Notes: generated by a model from the sequence alone, not told the origin. Positions 24,840-33,017 are shown, numbered from the stretch's first letter. The stretch: 64,000 bases of DNA from Arthrobacter sp. Marseille-P9274 (GCF_946892675.1 NZ_CAMPOV010000001.1:346033-410032); one strand, 5' to 3'. Translations and numbers: made by a program.

Positions 24840-24857
24840 ACTCTACAGCGGTAGAGT
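24840..24857 (+). promoter_or_regulatory. Operator-like palindrome overlapping the TetR promoter
   Basis: ACTCTAC-AGCG-GTAGAGT is a perfect 7-bp inverted repeat. Its right arm contains TAGAGT (24852-24857), a plausible -10, so a repressor bound here would block transcription of the TetR gene beginning about 35 nt on. Autoregulation is inference. Confidence 0.55.
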
Positions 24858-24890
24858 TGATCGAAGATGCCCGCACCATCAGGAGAACAC

Positions 24891-25568
24891 TTGTCCGTGG
24901 AACCCTTATTGTCCGCTGCCCAGGCGCATGCCGCCGCCCCGGTCCCCGTTCCCGCTTCCCCGGAGCCGGAGCAGCGCACGGAACGGCGCACCCTGATCGC
25001 CGAGGCCGCGACTGCAATCATCGCCCATGAAGGCCTGCGCTCCCTGACCCACCGCGCCATCGACACGCATCTGGACCTGCCGACCGGATCCACCAGCTAC
25101 TACTACCGGACCCGGGACGAACTACTGGAAGCCATCGTCCGCTACCTGCGCACGCGTTCAGCCGCGGACTACGAGAAGGCCACCCTCGAGGTGCCGAATG
25201 CGATCCACGGCGGCGGAGACATTGAAGACATCGCCTCGCACATCGCGCATTACCTGAACATCCAGCTCAGCACGCGGCCGCACCACATTAAGGCACGCAT
25301 CGCCCTCACCCTCGAACTGTCCGAGCGCGAGGAGTTCGCCGGCATCATTTCCGACGTCCTGGTCTCCCAGCGGCAGATGCGCGAGTTGTTCGACGCCCTC
25401 GGGTCGGCCGAGCCGGACATGCTGGCCAAGGGCTTCACGGCGCTGGTCGAAGGCCTGGCCTTCCGCAGCCTGCTGGAGCCCGACCACCAGGAACCGGCCG
25501 CCCGGACACGCAGGGTGTCCATCTTCCGCGAAGCCATCGCCTCCTACCTGCTCGGCGTCGGCGAGTAA
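24891..25568 (+). CDS. TetR family transcriptional regulator
   Basis: About 225 residues. The N-terminal HTH reads RRTLIAEAATAIIAHEGLRS, then LTHRAIDTHLDLPTGSTSYY and YRTRDELLEAIVRYL, the TetR signature. The C-terminal ligand domain is helical (HYLNIQLSTRPHHIKARIAL, MLAKGFTALVEGLAFRSLLE). The start is set at a TTG (24891) because AGGAGA lies 4 nt before it; a GTG at 24897 or an ATG at 24867 are alternatives. The N-terminal 30 residues before the HTH are Ala/Pro-rich. An operator-like palindrome lies just upstream. No obvious target gene adjoins apart from itself, so the ligand is unknown. Confidence 0.88.
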   Translation: MSVEPLLSAAQAHAAAPVPVPASPEPEQRTERRTLIAEAATAIIAHEGLRSLTHRAIDTHLDLPTGSTSYYYRTRDELLEAIVRYLRTRSAADYEKATLEVPNAIHGGGDIEDIASHIAHYLNIQLSTRPHHIKARIALTLELSEREEFAGIISDVLVSQRQMRELFDALGSAEPDMLAKGFTALVEGLAFRSLLEPDHQEPAARTRRVSIFREAIASYLLGVGE

Positions 25569-25579
25569 TCACCCGCAGG

Positions 25580-25606
25580 GCCGTAACAGGCCAGACCTGT
25601 TACGGC
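25580..25606. terminator. Hairpin terminator after the TetR gene
   Basis: GCCGTAACAGG at 25580-25590 and CCTGTTACGGC at 25596-25606 form a perfect 11-bp stem with a 5-nt loop, between convergent genes. There is no T run. Confidence 0.65.
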
Positions 25607-25634
25607 GTCCGCCGGCGGAACCGGCCTTAGCACA

Positions 25635-25781
25635 TCAGGTCAGGGCGAGAATAATGCCCCACGTCAGGGCGGCCGCCCCGAACACAATCAGCACGACGCC
25701 CACGGCCAGCACCAGCCGCCGTCGTGCTTCCTGACGCTCACTCACCTGGAACTCGACCCTTTCACGCGAGTCAACCTGCAT
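25635..25781 (-). CDS. Small membrane protein (48 aa)
   Basis: A 48-residue protein: a charged N-terminal half (MQVDSRERVEFQVSERQEAR) and one hydrophobic helix to the end (LVLAVGVVLIVFGAAALTWG). The GGAGG 9 nt before the ATG at 25781 decides the start against a longer low-complexity reading from 26075. A tail-anchored single-span protein; no family recognised. Confidence 0.65.
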   Translation of the reverse strand: MQVDSRERVEFQVSERQEARRRLVLAVGVVLIVFGAAALTWGIILALT

Positions 25782-26140
25782 AACCCCGTCCTCCCCATAG
25801 TATTCCCCCGGGAAACGCGGCGCCGCGCCGCCCTTCCCCTGCCCCCGAGCGTACCGGCCTTCGCGCGAAACCGCGGGAATGTTTCCACAGCCCCGCCCGG
25901 CGTGGCCGCCCGCGGCGCCTGCCGCCGCCGGCCCCTCACCGCCATGCTCCCGAACCGCACCTTGGAAAACCTTGCTCCGCCCGGCCGCCTCAGCCCTTCC
26001 TCCGCCCCGCGGAACTTTGACCTGCGGTGTTATATAGCCGCGGCCCTGCTGCGGGGTTAGCATATGCGTGTGCATGTGCGCTGAATCACACGTGCAGGCG
26101 GGACCGCCAGGTTCCGTGACGGCTCGATGAGGAGTCCTGG
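25782..26140. other. Divergent intergenic region ahead of the polyol operon
   Basis: No gene seen. TATATAG at about 26032 and an imperfect inverted pair TGCGTGTG (26065-26072) / CACACGTGCA (26087-26096) could be promoter and operator elements of the operon starting at 26141. A regulator gene is not adjacent. Confidence 0.35.
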
Positions 26141-27151
26141 ATGGGCAACGCCGCCGCAGTCATGACCGGTCTGAACAGCATCGAAATTCAAGAGCGCCCC
26201 GTGCCCGAACCCGCTCCGGGCCAGGCCGTGATCAGAGTGGAAGCCGTGGGAGTCTGCGGCTCGGACGTCGCGTACTACCGCTACGGGAAAATCGGCCCGT
26301 TCGTCGTCGACGGCCCCTTCATTCTGGGCCACGAGGTCTCCGGCCAGGTGGTGGCCGTCGGTGATGGAGTCGGCAATGTCCGCGTCGGCGACCGGGTGGC
26401 CGTCGAGCCGGGCACACCGGACCGCACCTGCGACCAGTGCCGAGCCGGACGCTACCACCTCTGTCCCGACCTGGAGTTCCTGGCGACGCCGCCCTACGAC
26501 GGCGCGCTCCTGCAGTACCTGGCCATGGATGCCCGCTGCTACTTCCCGATCCCGGACTCGATGAGCTACGAGGACGGCGCGCTGATCGAGCCGCTGTCCG
26601 TGGGACTGTGGGGCTGCCAGCGTGCGAACCTCCGGCCGGGCGACGACGTGCTGGTCACCGGGGCCGGGCCGGTCGGCCTGCTCGCCGCCGAGGCGGCGCG
26701 GGCCCTCGGCGCCGGCAGCGTCACGCTCACGGACATCTCCGACTACCGGCTCGGCATCGCCCGCGAGCACGGGTTCGGCGTGGAGAAGAGCGATGCCCCG
26801 GCCTCGAGGACCTTCGACGTGCTGCTGGAGTGCTCGGGGGCCAACGGCGTCCTCGCCTCCGCCCTCGGACGGCTGCACGAGGCGGGTCGGGCCGCCGTCG
26901 TCGGGCTGGCCAAGACCGATGAGGTACCGCTGCCGCTGTCGATGCTCAATTGGAAAGAGATCACCATTTCGATGGTGAACCGGTACAACAACACCTGGCC
27001 GCTGGGCATCGACCTGGTTTCCTCCGGCCGGATCAATCTGGAGGGCCTGGTCACGCACAGCTTCCCGCTGTCCCGGACGGCGGCCGCCCTGGAAAACACC
27101 ACAACCGAGCCCGAATCGCTTAAGGCGATGATCTACCCCCAGCGGCTGTGA
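26141..27151 (+). CDS. Zinc-type polyol (xylitol/sorbitol-like) dehydrogenase
   Basis: A 336-residue medium-chain dehydrogenase. Catalytic zinc ligands fit GVCGSDVAYYRYG and GHEVSG; the Rossmann part shows LVTGAGPVGLLAAEAARALG and an acidic LTDISD that favours NAD. The structural-zinc loop is incomplete: the PDRTCDQCRAGRYHLC segment has three of four cysteines, as in some sorbitol dehydrogenases. Family members oxidise sorbitol, xylitol or related polyols to ketoses. GAGGAG lies 7 nt before the ATG. It is first in an operon with a sugar ABC transporter and an FGGY kinase, so oxidation of an imported polyol to a ketose that is then phosphorylated is the most economical reading; xylitol or arabitol to xylulose is a guess. 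Confidence 0.88.
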   Translation: MGNAAAVMTGLNSIEIQERPVPEPAPGQAVIRVEAVGVCGSDVAYYRYGKIGPFVVDGPFILGHEVSGQVVAVGDGVGNVRVGDRVAVEPGTPDRTCDQCRAGRYHLCPDLEFLATPPYDGALLQYLAMDARCYFPIPDSMSYEDGALIEPLSVGLWGCQRANLRPGDDVLVTGAGPVGLLAAEAARALGAGSVTLTDISDYRLGIAREHGFGVEKSDAPASRTFDVLLECSGANGVLASALGRLHEAGRAAVVGLAKTDEVPLPLSMLNWKEITISMVNRYNNTWPLGIDLVSSGRINLEGLVTHSFPLSRTAAALENTTTEPESLKAMIYPQRL

Positions 27152-27210
27152 CCGCGAGGCGCCGACGCAACGAACGGCAACGGGGCAACCACCAGCAAAG
27201 AGGAGTTCCA

Positions 27211-28302
27211 ATGAAGAAGCACCTACGGGGAATCCTGGGCCTCACCACCGCCCTGTTTCTGGCCGCCGGCATGACCGCCTGCGGTAACGGCGGCGGTGGT
27301 GAGGGCGGCACCGAGGGCGGCGGGGGCGGCGAAGCCTCGGGCAAGATCGCGTTCCTGATGCCGGACCGGGCTTCCACCCGCTACGAGCAGCAGGACAGCC
27401 CGCTCTTCAAGGCCAAGGTCGAAGAGCTCTGCAGCGACTGCGAGGTGCTCTACCAGAACGCTGACGGCGACGCGAACAAGCAGCAGCAGCAGGCCAACGC
27501 CATGATCACCCAAGGCGTCAAGGTCCTGGTGCTGGATGCGGTGGACAGCACCGCAGCAGCCTCGCTGGTCAGCACCGCCAAGGGCCAGGGCATCAAGGTC
27601 GTCACCTACGACCGGCCGGTCCCGGACACGCCGGCCGACTTCTACGTCTCGTTCGACAATAAGAAAATCGGCAACCTCATCGCCACGGACCTGGTCGAGA
27701 AGCTCGACGCCGACGGAGACACGACCGGCGGCGTGCTGATGGTCAACGGCTCCCCCACTGACCGCGCGGCGCAGCTGATCAAGGAAGGCGCCAACGAAGC
27801 CGTCGATGCGAGCGAGCACGAGGTGCTGGCATCCTATGACACGCCGGAGTGGCAGCCCTCGAAGGCCCAGGACTGGGTCGCCGGTCAGATCACCCAGTTC
27901 GGCGACAAGATTACCGGCATCGTGGCCGCCAACGACGGCACCGCGGGCGGCTCCATCGCCGCCCTGAAGGCCGCCGGTGTCACCCCCTTCCCGCCGGTCA
28001 CTGGCAACGACGCCGAGGTCGCCGCCATCCAGCGCATCATCAGCGGCGACCAGTACAACACCATCTCCAAGCCGATCAAGATCGTCGCGGAGAAGTCGGC
28101 GGAGGTGGCGGTCCAGCTGCTCAGGGGCGAGACCCCGGAGGCCGACGCGACGCTCTTCGACACCCCGTCCGCGCTGTTCGTGCCGACCGTAGTCACCAAG
28201 GAGAACGTCAAGGAAGTGATTTTCGACAGCGGCATCTACGAGGCGTCGGAAGTCTGCACCGGCGAATACAAGAAGGGCTGCGACGAGCTCGACATCAAGT
28301 AG
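27211..28302 (+). CDS. Sugar/polyol ABC transporter binding lipoprotein
   Basis: A 363-residue lipoprotein with a signal helix and lipobox AAGMTACG (lipidated Cys about 23), then a Gly-rich spacer. The mature protein (KIAFLMPDRASTRYEQQDSP, VKVLVLDAVDSTAAASLVST, IKVVTYDRPVPDTPADFYVS, GIVAANDGTAGGSIAALKAA) is a XylF/ChvE-type binding fold. It captures the substrate outside the cell and delivers it to the permease encoded at 29348. Start chosen at 27211, 6 nt after AGAGGAG. The gap to the ATPase gene contains a 13-bp hairpin that may raise the abundance of this transcript segment. Confidence 0.92.
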   Translation: MKKHLRGILGLTTALFLAAGMTACGNGGGGEGGTEGGGGGEASGKIAFLMPDRASTRYEQQDSPLFKAKVEELCSDCEVLYQNADGDANKQQQQANAMITQGVKVLVLDAVDSTAAASLVSTAKGQGIKVVTYDRPVPDTPADFYVSFDNKKIGNLIATDLVEKLDADGDTTGGVLMVNGSPTDRAAQLIKEGANEAVDASEHEVLASYDTPEWQPSKAQDWVAGQITQFGDKITGIVAANDGTAGGSIAALKAAGVTPFPPVTGNDAEVAAIQRIISGDQYNTISKPIKIVAEKSAEVAVQLLRGETPEADATLFDTPSALFVPTVVTKENVKEVIFDSGIYEASEVCTGEYKKGCDELDIK

Positions 28303-28317
28303 TTCAGCCGCGGCCGG

Positions 28318-28348
28318 CGGCGGTGCCGCGCACACCGCGGCACCGCCG
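28318..28348 (+). terminator. Intra-operon hairpin after the binding-protein gene
   Basis: CGGCGGTGCCGCG (28318-28330) and its exact complement (28336-28348) enclose a 5-nt loop. There is no T run. Such hairpins after binding-protein genes commonly stabilise upstream mRNA or partly terminate it. Confidence 0.6.
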
Positions 28349-28370
28349 TCGTTACGGGAAGGGGAAGGCA

Positions 28371-29351
28371 GTGTCCACTCTGTCAGCGGAACGGCCGGAG
28401 GCAACCGCGCCGGTGCTATCCATGCGGGGCGTGAGCAAGCACTTCGGTGCGGTTGCCGCCCTGACCGACATCGACCTGGACGTCCACGCCGGCGAGGTCG
28501 TCGCGCTGGTCGGCGACAACGGCGCCGGGAAGTCGACCCTGGTCAAGATCCTGGCCGGCGTGCATCCGCAGGACGCCGGGACCGTGAACTTCGACGGCAA
28601 GGACGTGACGATCCACTCGCCGGTGGACTCCATCCAGCTGGGCATCGCCACGGTTTTCCAGGACCTGGCCCTCTGCGACAACCTCACCGTCGTGGACAAC
28701 CTCTTCCTCGGCCGGGAACTGGCACCGTGGCGGCTGAACGAGGTGGAGATGGAGGTCCAGTCCTGGAAGCTGCTGCGCCAGCTCTCGGCGAAGATTCCGT
28801 CGGTCCGGATCGCTGTCGCCTCCCTCTCCGGCGGGCAGCGGCAGACCGTCGCGATCGCCCGGTCGCTGCTCGGCAGCCCCAAGCTCATCATCCTGGACGA
28901 GCCCACGGCGGCGCTCGGCGTGGCCCAGACGGCCGAGGTGCTGAACCTGGTGGAGCGGCTGCGTGAAAACGGCCTCGCGGTCATCATGATCAGCCACAAC
29001 ATGCAGGACGTGCAGGCCGTCTCGGACCGCGTGGCGGTGCTGCGGCTGGGCAAGAACAACGGCACGTTCCGGATGAAGGACGTGTCCGCCGACGACCTGA
29101 TCGCCGCCATCACCGGCGCCACCGACAATGTCGTGACACAGCGGGCCGCGCAGACCGGGGCGGCGGCAGGCATGGGAGCCGCGGCAGGCTCTGCAGCCGC
29201 GGCCGACGCGGCCGACGCGCAGGAGGAGGGCCCGGGCGGGCAAGGGCAAGGCGGGCAAGGGCCCGGCGGGGGCGGCCTCCCGCCCGGACAGGCCGGCAAC
29301 ACAGGGCAATCGGGCCCCGGGGCAGCACCGGAAGAAGGGACCGTACCATGA
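28371..29351 (+). CDS. Sugar ABC transporter ATPase, single domain
   Basis: 326 residues from a GTG at 28371 (GGGGAAGG just upstream). It has Walker A GDNGAGKST (48-56), signature SLSGGQRQTVAIARS, Walker B LIILDEPTAAL and the switch His in MISHNMQDV. Unlike the usual RbsA/XylG proteins, it contains only one ATPase domain, so it probably works as a homodimer. The last 75 residues or so are a Gly/Ala/Gln/Pro-rich tail (EEGPGGQGQGGQGPGGGG) unrelated to the ATPase and of unknown purpose. The stop overlaps the permease start (ATGA). It powers import of the operon's sugar or polyol. Confidence 0.92.
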   Translation: MSTLSAERPEATAPVLSMRGVSKHFGAVAALTDIDLDVHAGEVVALVGDNGAGKSTLVKILAGVHPQDAGTVNFDGKDVTIHSPVDSIQLGIATVFQDLALCDNLTVVDNLFLGRELAPWRLNEVEMEVQSWKLLRQLSAKIPSVRIAVASLSGGQRQTVAIARSLLGSPKLIILDEPTAALGVAQTAEVLNLVERLRENGLAVIMISHNMQDVQAVSDRVAVLRLGKNNGTFRMKDVSADDLIAAITGATDNVVTQRAAQTGAAAGMGAAAGSAAAADAADAQEEGPGGQGQGGQGPGGGGLPPGQAGNTGQSGPGAAPEEGTVP

Positions 29352-30604
29352 CAACGAATCCAGCCAGCCCGGCCGTTCCGGTGGCCACCGACCTGCAGGA
29401 CGAGCGGCTGATCCGCACCGAGGGCTTCAAGGGCGCGGTCAAGGTCGGCATCAACCGGGTCCGTGGCGGCGACCTGGGCGTGCTGCCCATCGTCGTCGGG
29501 CTGCTGGTCATCTGGACCATCTTCCAGCTGCTCAATCCCTTCTTCCTTTCCAGCGCCAACCTGGTGAACCTGCTGCTGGAAAGCGCCGCCGTCGGCGTCA
29601 TCGCACTCGGCATCGTCTGCGTCCTGCTGGTCGGCGAGATCGACCTCTCCGTCGGCTCGGTCAGCGGCCTGTCGGCCGCGATCGTCGGCGTCACCTTCGT
29701 GAAGCAGGACTGGCCGATCGGGCTGGCGATCCTGGCCGCGATCGCCACGGGCGCCGCCATCGGGCTGGTCTATTCGCAGGTCTACACCAAGTTCGGGGTG
29801 CCGTCCTTCGTGATCACACTGGCCGGCCTGCTGGGCTTCCTCGGCCTGCAGCTGTTCGTGCTCGGCGTCGAGGGAACCATCAACCTGCCGTTCGACTCCT
29901 TCCTGGTCTGGTTCGGCCAGCAGGCGTTCGTGCCGGTCTGGCTGTCCTACGTGCTGGCCATCGTCGGCGTGGCCGGCTTCTTCCTCAGCCAGCTGTCGCT
30001 GTCGCGGCAGCGGGTCAAGGCGGGCCTGTCCGGACGGCCGATGCGGCTGGTCGTGATCCAGTCCGTCCTGCTGGCCGTGATCCTGCTCTTCGCGGTCTGG
30101 TACCTGAACCAGGCCCGCGGCGTCGGCTGGATGTTCGTCTTCTTCGCGGCCCTGGTGCTGATCATGCACTACGCCTTCACCCGGACCCGGTGGGGCCGGT
30201 CGGTCTACGCCGTCGGCGGCAACCGGGAGGCGGCCCGCAGGGCCGGCATCAAGGTCAACGGCATCTACACCTCAATCTTCGTCCTCTGCTCCAGCTTCGC
30301 CGCGATCGGCGGGATTCTGGCCGCCGGACGCCTCGCCGCGTCGGCGCAAAGCAGCGGCACCGGCGACGTCAACCTGAACGCCATCGCCGCAGCGGTGATC
30401 GGCGGGACCAGCCTGTTCGGCGGTCGCGGCTCGGCGTTCTCGGCACTGCTGGGCATCCTGGTCATCCAGTCCATCTCCAGCGGCCTGACCCTGCTGAACC
30501 TCGAGTCGTCCTTCCGCTACATGATCACCGGCCTGGTCCTGCTGCTGGCCGTGATCCTCGACGCCGTTTCACGCAAGTCCCGCACGTCGCACGGCCGCGC
30601 CTAG
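29348..30604 (+). CDS. Sugar ABC transporter permease (XylH/RbsC type)
   Basis: A 418-residue integral membrane protein with about ten hydrophobic segments, e.g. LPIVVGLLVIWTIFQLL, AAVGVIALGIVCVLLVGEID, FVITLAGLLGFLGLQLFVLG and MFVFFAALVLIMHYAF. The GEIDLSVGSVSGL motif and YAVGGNREAARRAGI, INAIAAAVIGGTSLFGG-like stretch near the C terminus are typical of BPD_transp_2 permeases for pentoses. It forms the membrane channel with the ATPase at 28371. Translationally coupled at both ends: ATGA with the ATPase, and its TAG shares a base with the kinase GTG. Confidence 0.93.
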   Translation: MTTNPASPAVPVATDLQDERLIRTEGFKGAVKVGINRVRGGDLGVLPIVVGLLVIWTIFQLLNPFFLSSANLVNLLLESAAVGVIALGIVCVLLVGEIDLSVGSVSGLSAAIVGVTFVKQDWPIGLAILAAIATGAAIGLVYSQVYTKFGVPSFVITLAGLLGFLGLQLFVLGVEGTINLPFDSFLVWFGQQAFVPVWLSYVLAIVGVAGFFLSQLSLSRQRVKAGLSGRPMRLVVIQSVLLAVILLFAVWYLNQARGVGWMFVFFAALVLIMHYAFTRTRWGRSVYAVGGNREAARRAGIKVNGIYTSIFVLCSSFAAIGGILAAGRLAASAQSSGTGDVNLNAIAAAVIGGTSLFGGRGSAFSALLGILVIQSISSGLTLLNLESSFRYMITGLVLLLAVILDAVSRKSRTSHGRA

Positions 30605-32109
30605 TGGCGGGCGGTCAGGGCGGCATGTTCCTGGGCATCGACATCGGCACGGGCAGCAGCAAGGCGGTGCTGGCCGATGCCGACGGGCGAGTCCTGGACA
30701 GCGCGACCGTCACGCACGACGTCTCCTACCCGCGGCCCGGCTGGGCCGAGTTCGACGCCGAGGGCGGGGCGTGGGCGGAAGTGGTCCGGCTGTGCCGGGA
30801 GCTTTTTGCCAGGAACGACGCCGGGGCTGTCGCCGGCGTGTGCGTCAGCTCGATGGGTCCCTGCCTGGTCGTCACGGACGAAGACCTGGTGCCGCTGCGC
30901 CCGGCGATCCTGTACGGGATCGACGCGCGCGCCGTTGTCGAGATCCGCGAGCTCACGGAGGAATTCGGTGCGGACGCGATCTTCCGCGATGCGGGGAAGG
31001 TCCTGTCCTCGCAGGCAGTGGGGCCGAAGCTCCGCTGGCTGCGCAACCGGGAACCGGAGGTCTTTGCCCGCGCCCGGAACTGGCACAGCCTGAACTCCTT
31101 CATCCTCGCCAAGCTGACCGGCGAGCTGGTCCTGGACCATCACACCGCCAGCCAGTGCGATCCCCTGTACGACCTGCGCGGCAACCGCTGGCATGACGAG
31201 CGGTACGGCGCGGTGGCGGACCACCTGCCCCAGCCCCGGCTCGCGTGGCCCGCCGAAGTCGGCGGCCGCGTCCACCGCCGGGCAGCAGAAGCGACCGGGC
31301 TGCCGGAGGGCGTGCCGGTCTGCGCGGGCACGGTGGATGCGTGGGCCGAGGCCTTCAGCGCCGGCGTGCGGCGTCCCGGCGACCTCATGCTGATGTACGG
31401 CTCCACCATGTTCTTCGTCCAGGTCCTCGGGGAGTTCCGTGCCGAACCCAAGCTCTGGACCACGGCCGGGGTGGACCCGGGCTCCCTGACGCTGGCCGCC
31501 GGAATGTCCACCTCCGGCAGCCTGACCACCTGGCTGCAGCGGCTCTTCGACGACGTCCCGTTCGAGCAGCTCGTCGCGGAGGCGGCGGCGGTGCCGCCCG
31601 GTTCGGACGGCCTGCTCCTGCTGCCGTATTTCGCCGGCGAGCGGACGCCCGTGTTCGACCCCGACGCCCGCGGACTGGTCACCGGGCTCTCGCTGCGGCA
31701 TGGCCGCGGCCACCTGTTCCGGGCCGCCTACGAAGGCATCGGCTTCGGCATCCGCCAGATCCTGGAGTACCTCGAGAATGCCGGCGAGCCCATCCGGCGG
31801 GTCGTTGCCGTCGGCGGCGGCACCAAGGCCAGGCTGTGGACGGAGATCGTCAGCAGCATCACCGGGCGCGAACAGCTCGTGCCGGAGCAGACCATCGGGG
31901 CCAGCTACGGGGACGCCCTCCTCGCCGCGATCGGTACCGGGGCGGTGCCCGCTGAAACCGACTGGGCGCGGACGGCGGCGGCGGTCGAGCCGGATCCGTC
32001 CACCGCGGCGCTGTACGAGAAGCTGTACGCCACCTACGGACAGCTGTACCCCTCCAACCGGGAGCACATGCACGTGCTCGCCGCCCTGCAGGAGCCGGCG
32101 GACGGGTAG
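30604..32109 (+). CDS. FGGY-family carbohydrate kinase (xylulokinase-like)
   Basis: About 501 residues. The N-terminal FLGIDIGTGSSKAVLADADG is the phosphate-1 motif of FGGY kinases, and the C-terminal lobe has the adenosine region VVAVGGGTKARLWTEIVSSI and the FGGY-like DGLLLLPYFAGERTP. An aspartate in AGTVDAWAEAFSAG fits the catalytic base. It phosphorylates a ketose from ATP, probably xylulose or a related sugar made by the operon's dehydrogenase. The start is taken at a GTG sharing a base with the permease TAG; an ATG at 30625 would remove seven residues and equally fits the family. Last gene of the operon; its 3' end is duplicated downstream. Confidence 0.88.
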   Translation: MAGGQGGMFLGIDIGTGSSKAVLADADGRVLDSATVTHDVSYPRPGWAEFDAEGGAWAEVVRLCRELFARNDAGAVAGVCVSSMGPCLVVTDEDLVPLRPAILYGIDARAVVEIRELTEEFGADAIFRDAGKVLSSQAVGPKLRWLRNREPEVFARARNWHSLNSFILAKLTGELVLDHHTASQCDPLYDLRGNRWHDERYGAVADHLPQPRLAWPAEVGGRVHRRAAEATGLPEGVPVCAGTVDAWAEAFSAGVRRPGDLMLMYGSTMFFVQVLGEFRAEPKLWTTAGVDPGSLTLAAGMSTSGSLTTWLQRLFDDVPFEQLVAEAAAVPPGSDGLLLLPYFAGERTPVFDPDARGLVTGLSLRHGRGHLFRAAYEGIGFGIRQILEYLENAGEPIRRVVAVGGGTKARLWTEIVSSITGREQLVPEQTIGASYGDALLAAIGTGAVPAETDWARTAAAVEPDPSTAALYEKLYATYGQLYPSNREHMHVLAALQEPADG

Positions 32110-32176
32110 ACCCGCCGCTCCCCGCCCCCGGTGTCTCCTCAAGCCTGCCGGCGGACGGGCAGACCCGCCGCTCCCC
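32094..32176. repeat. Direct repeat of the kinase gene 3' end
   Basis: The 30 bases at 32094-32123, which include the kinase stop codon, recur at 32147-32176 with one change (the TAG becomes CAG). The spacing is 53 bp. Confidence 0.8.
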
Positions 32177-32193
32177 CAAGCCCTGATTCTGCT

Positions 32194-32245
32194 GCGTTTT
32201 GGAATTCTGCCGCGGGTTCGATTCGTCGGCAGATTTCCAAAACGC
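32194..32245. terminator. Long inverted repeat after the polyol operon
   Basis: GCGTTTTGGAATTCTGCCG at 32194-32212 pairs with 32227-32245 with one mismatch over 19 bp, loop 14 nt. It is probably the operon terminator; no T run follows, so an operator is also possible. Confidence 0.5.
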
Positions 32246-32271
32246 GGCATTTCCGGCCTGCCCCGGGCGCG

Positions 32272-32323
32272 AAAAAGCCGCAGGCCCCGTTCCCAACCAC
32301 GTGGTTGGAATCGGGGCCTGCGG
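32272..32323 (-). terminator. Terminator of the FMN reductase gene
   Basis: Positions 32278-32300 pair with 32301-32323 (23 bp, two mismatches). On the minus strand the stem is followed by five T residues (AAAAA at 32272-32276). Confidence 0.8.
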
Positions 32324-32358
32324 TGCGCCGGATCTTCGGCGCTGAAGTTGCTTCGAAC

Positions 32359-32937
32359 TTAGTTGGAGGCGACGGCGGCCTCGGCGCGGACGGCCTCCAT
32401 GGCGCGGGACCACGGGATGAGCTGATCCAGCATCGGGGCCAGGGTGCCGGCGTTCTGCTCGGTCGGCTTGAACTCGGAGAAGTTCTCGAAGTCGGTGAAG
32501 AGGGAGAACATGACCTGGTTGCGGACATGGGCGATCTGCAGCTCGGAGAGCACATTGCGCAGGTGCTCGGCGGCGCGGGCGCCACCCATGGAGCCGTAGG
32601 AAACGATGCCGGCGGCCTTGTTGTTGAACTCGACGTTCAGGTAGGACAGGGCGTTCGCCAGTGCCGGGGTCAGCGTGTGGTTGTACTCGGCGGTCACGAA
32701 GATGAAGCCGTCAAACTCGCTGATCTTGGCAGACCATGCCTTAGTGTGGTCATTCTGGTAGTTCTGGTAGGCGGCCGGGTAGGCCTCGTCCAGGAGCGGG
32801 AGGTTGAAGTCTGCGATGTCGACAAGTTCGAACTCGGCGTCGGTGCGGCCGGCGGTCTGGGACAGAACCCAGTCGGCTACGCCCTTGTTGTTGCGGCCCG
32901 GACGGGTGCTGCCGGTGACAATAGCAATCTTGGTCAT
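32359..32937 (-). CDS. NADPH-dependent FMN reductase family flavoprotein
   Basis: A 192-residue flavodoxin-like protein. TKIAIVTGSTRPGRNNKGVA is the FMN phosphate loop, FIFVTAEYNHTLTPALANAL contains the conserved E-Y-N-x-x flavin-contact motif, and AAGIVSYGSMGGARAAEHLR follows. Members reduce FMN, quinones or azo compounds at the expense of NAD(P)H, often against oxidative or electrophile stress. GAAGGGG lies 7 nt before the ATG at 32937. It is divergent from a MarR gene and shares TTGACA palindromes with it, so repression by that regulator, relieved by a quinone-like or oxidising signal, is likely. Confidence 0.92.
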   Translation of the reverse strand: MTKIAIVTGSTRPGRNNKGVADWVLSQTAGRTDAEFELVDIADFNLPLLDEAYPAAYQNYQNDHTKAWSAKISEFDGFIFVTAEYNHTLTPALANALSYLNVEFNNKAAGIVSYGSMGGARAAEHLRNVLSELQIAHVRNQVMFSLFTDFENFSEFKPTEQNAGTLAPMLDQLIPWSRAMEAVRAEAAVASN

Positions 32938-32976
32938 GTGGTAAACCCCTTCAGGTTGTTGACACGTCGTCGTTTG

Positions 32977-33017
32977 TTGACATGTCAATCATGCACGAGG
33001 GAAACTTGAATTGTCAA
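32977..33017. promoter_or_regulatory. MarR-type operators in the divergent promoter
   Basis: TTGACATGTCAA at 32977-32988 is a perfect 12-bp palindrome. TTGAATTGTCAA at 33006-33017 keeps the TTGA / TCAA ends, and a third TTGACA half-site begins at about 32958. They lie between the FMN reductase and MarR genes. Confidence 0.65.
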
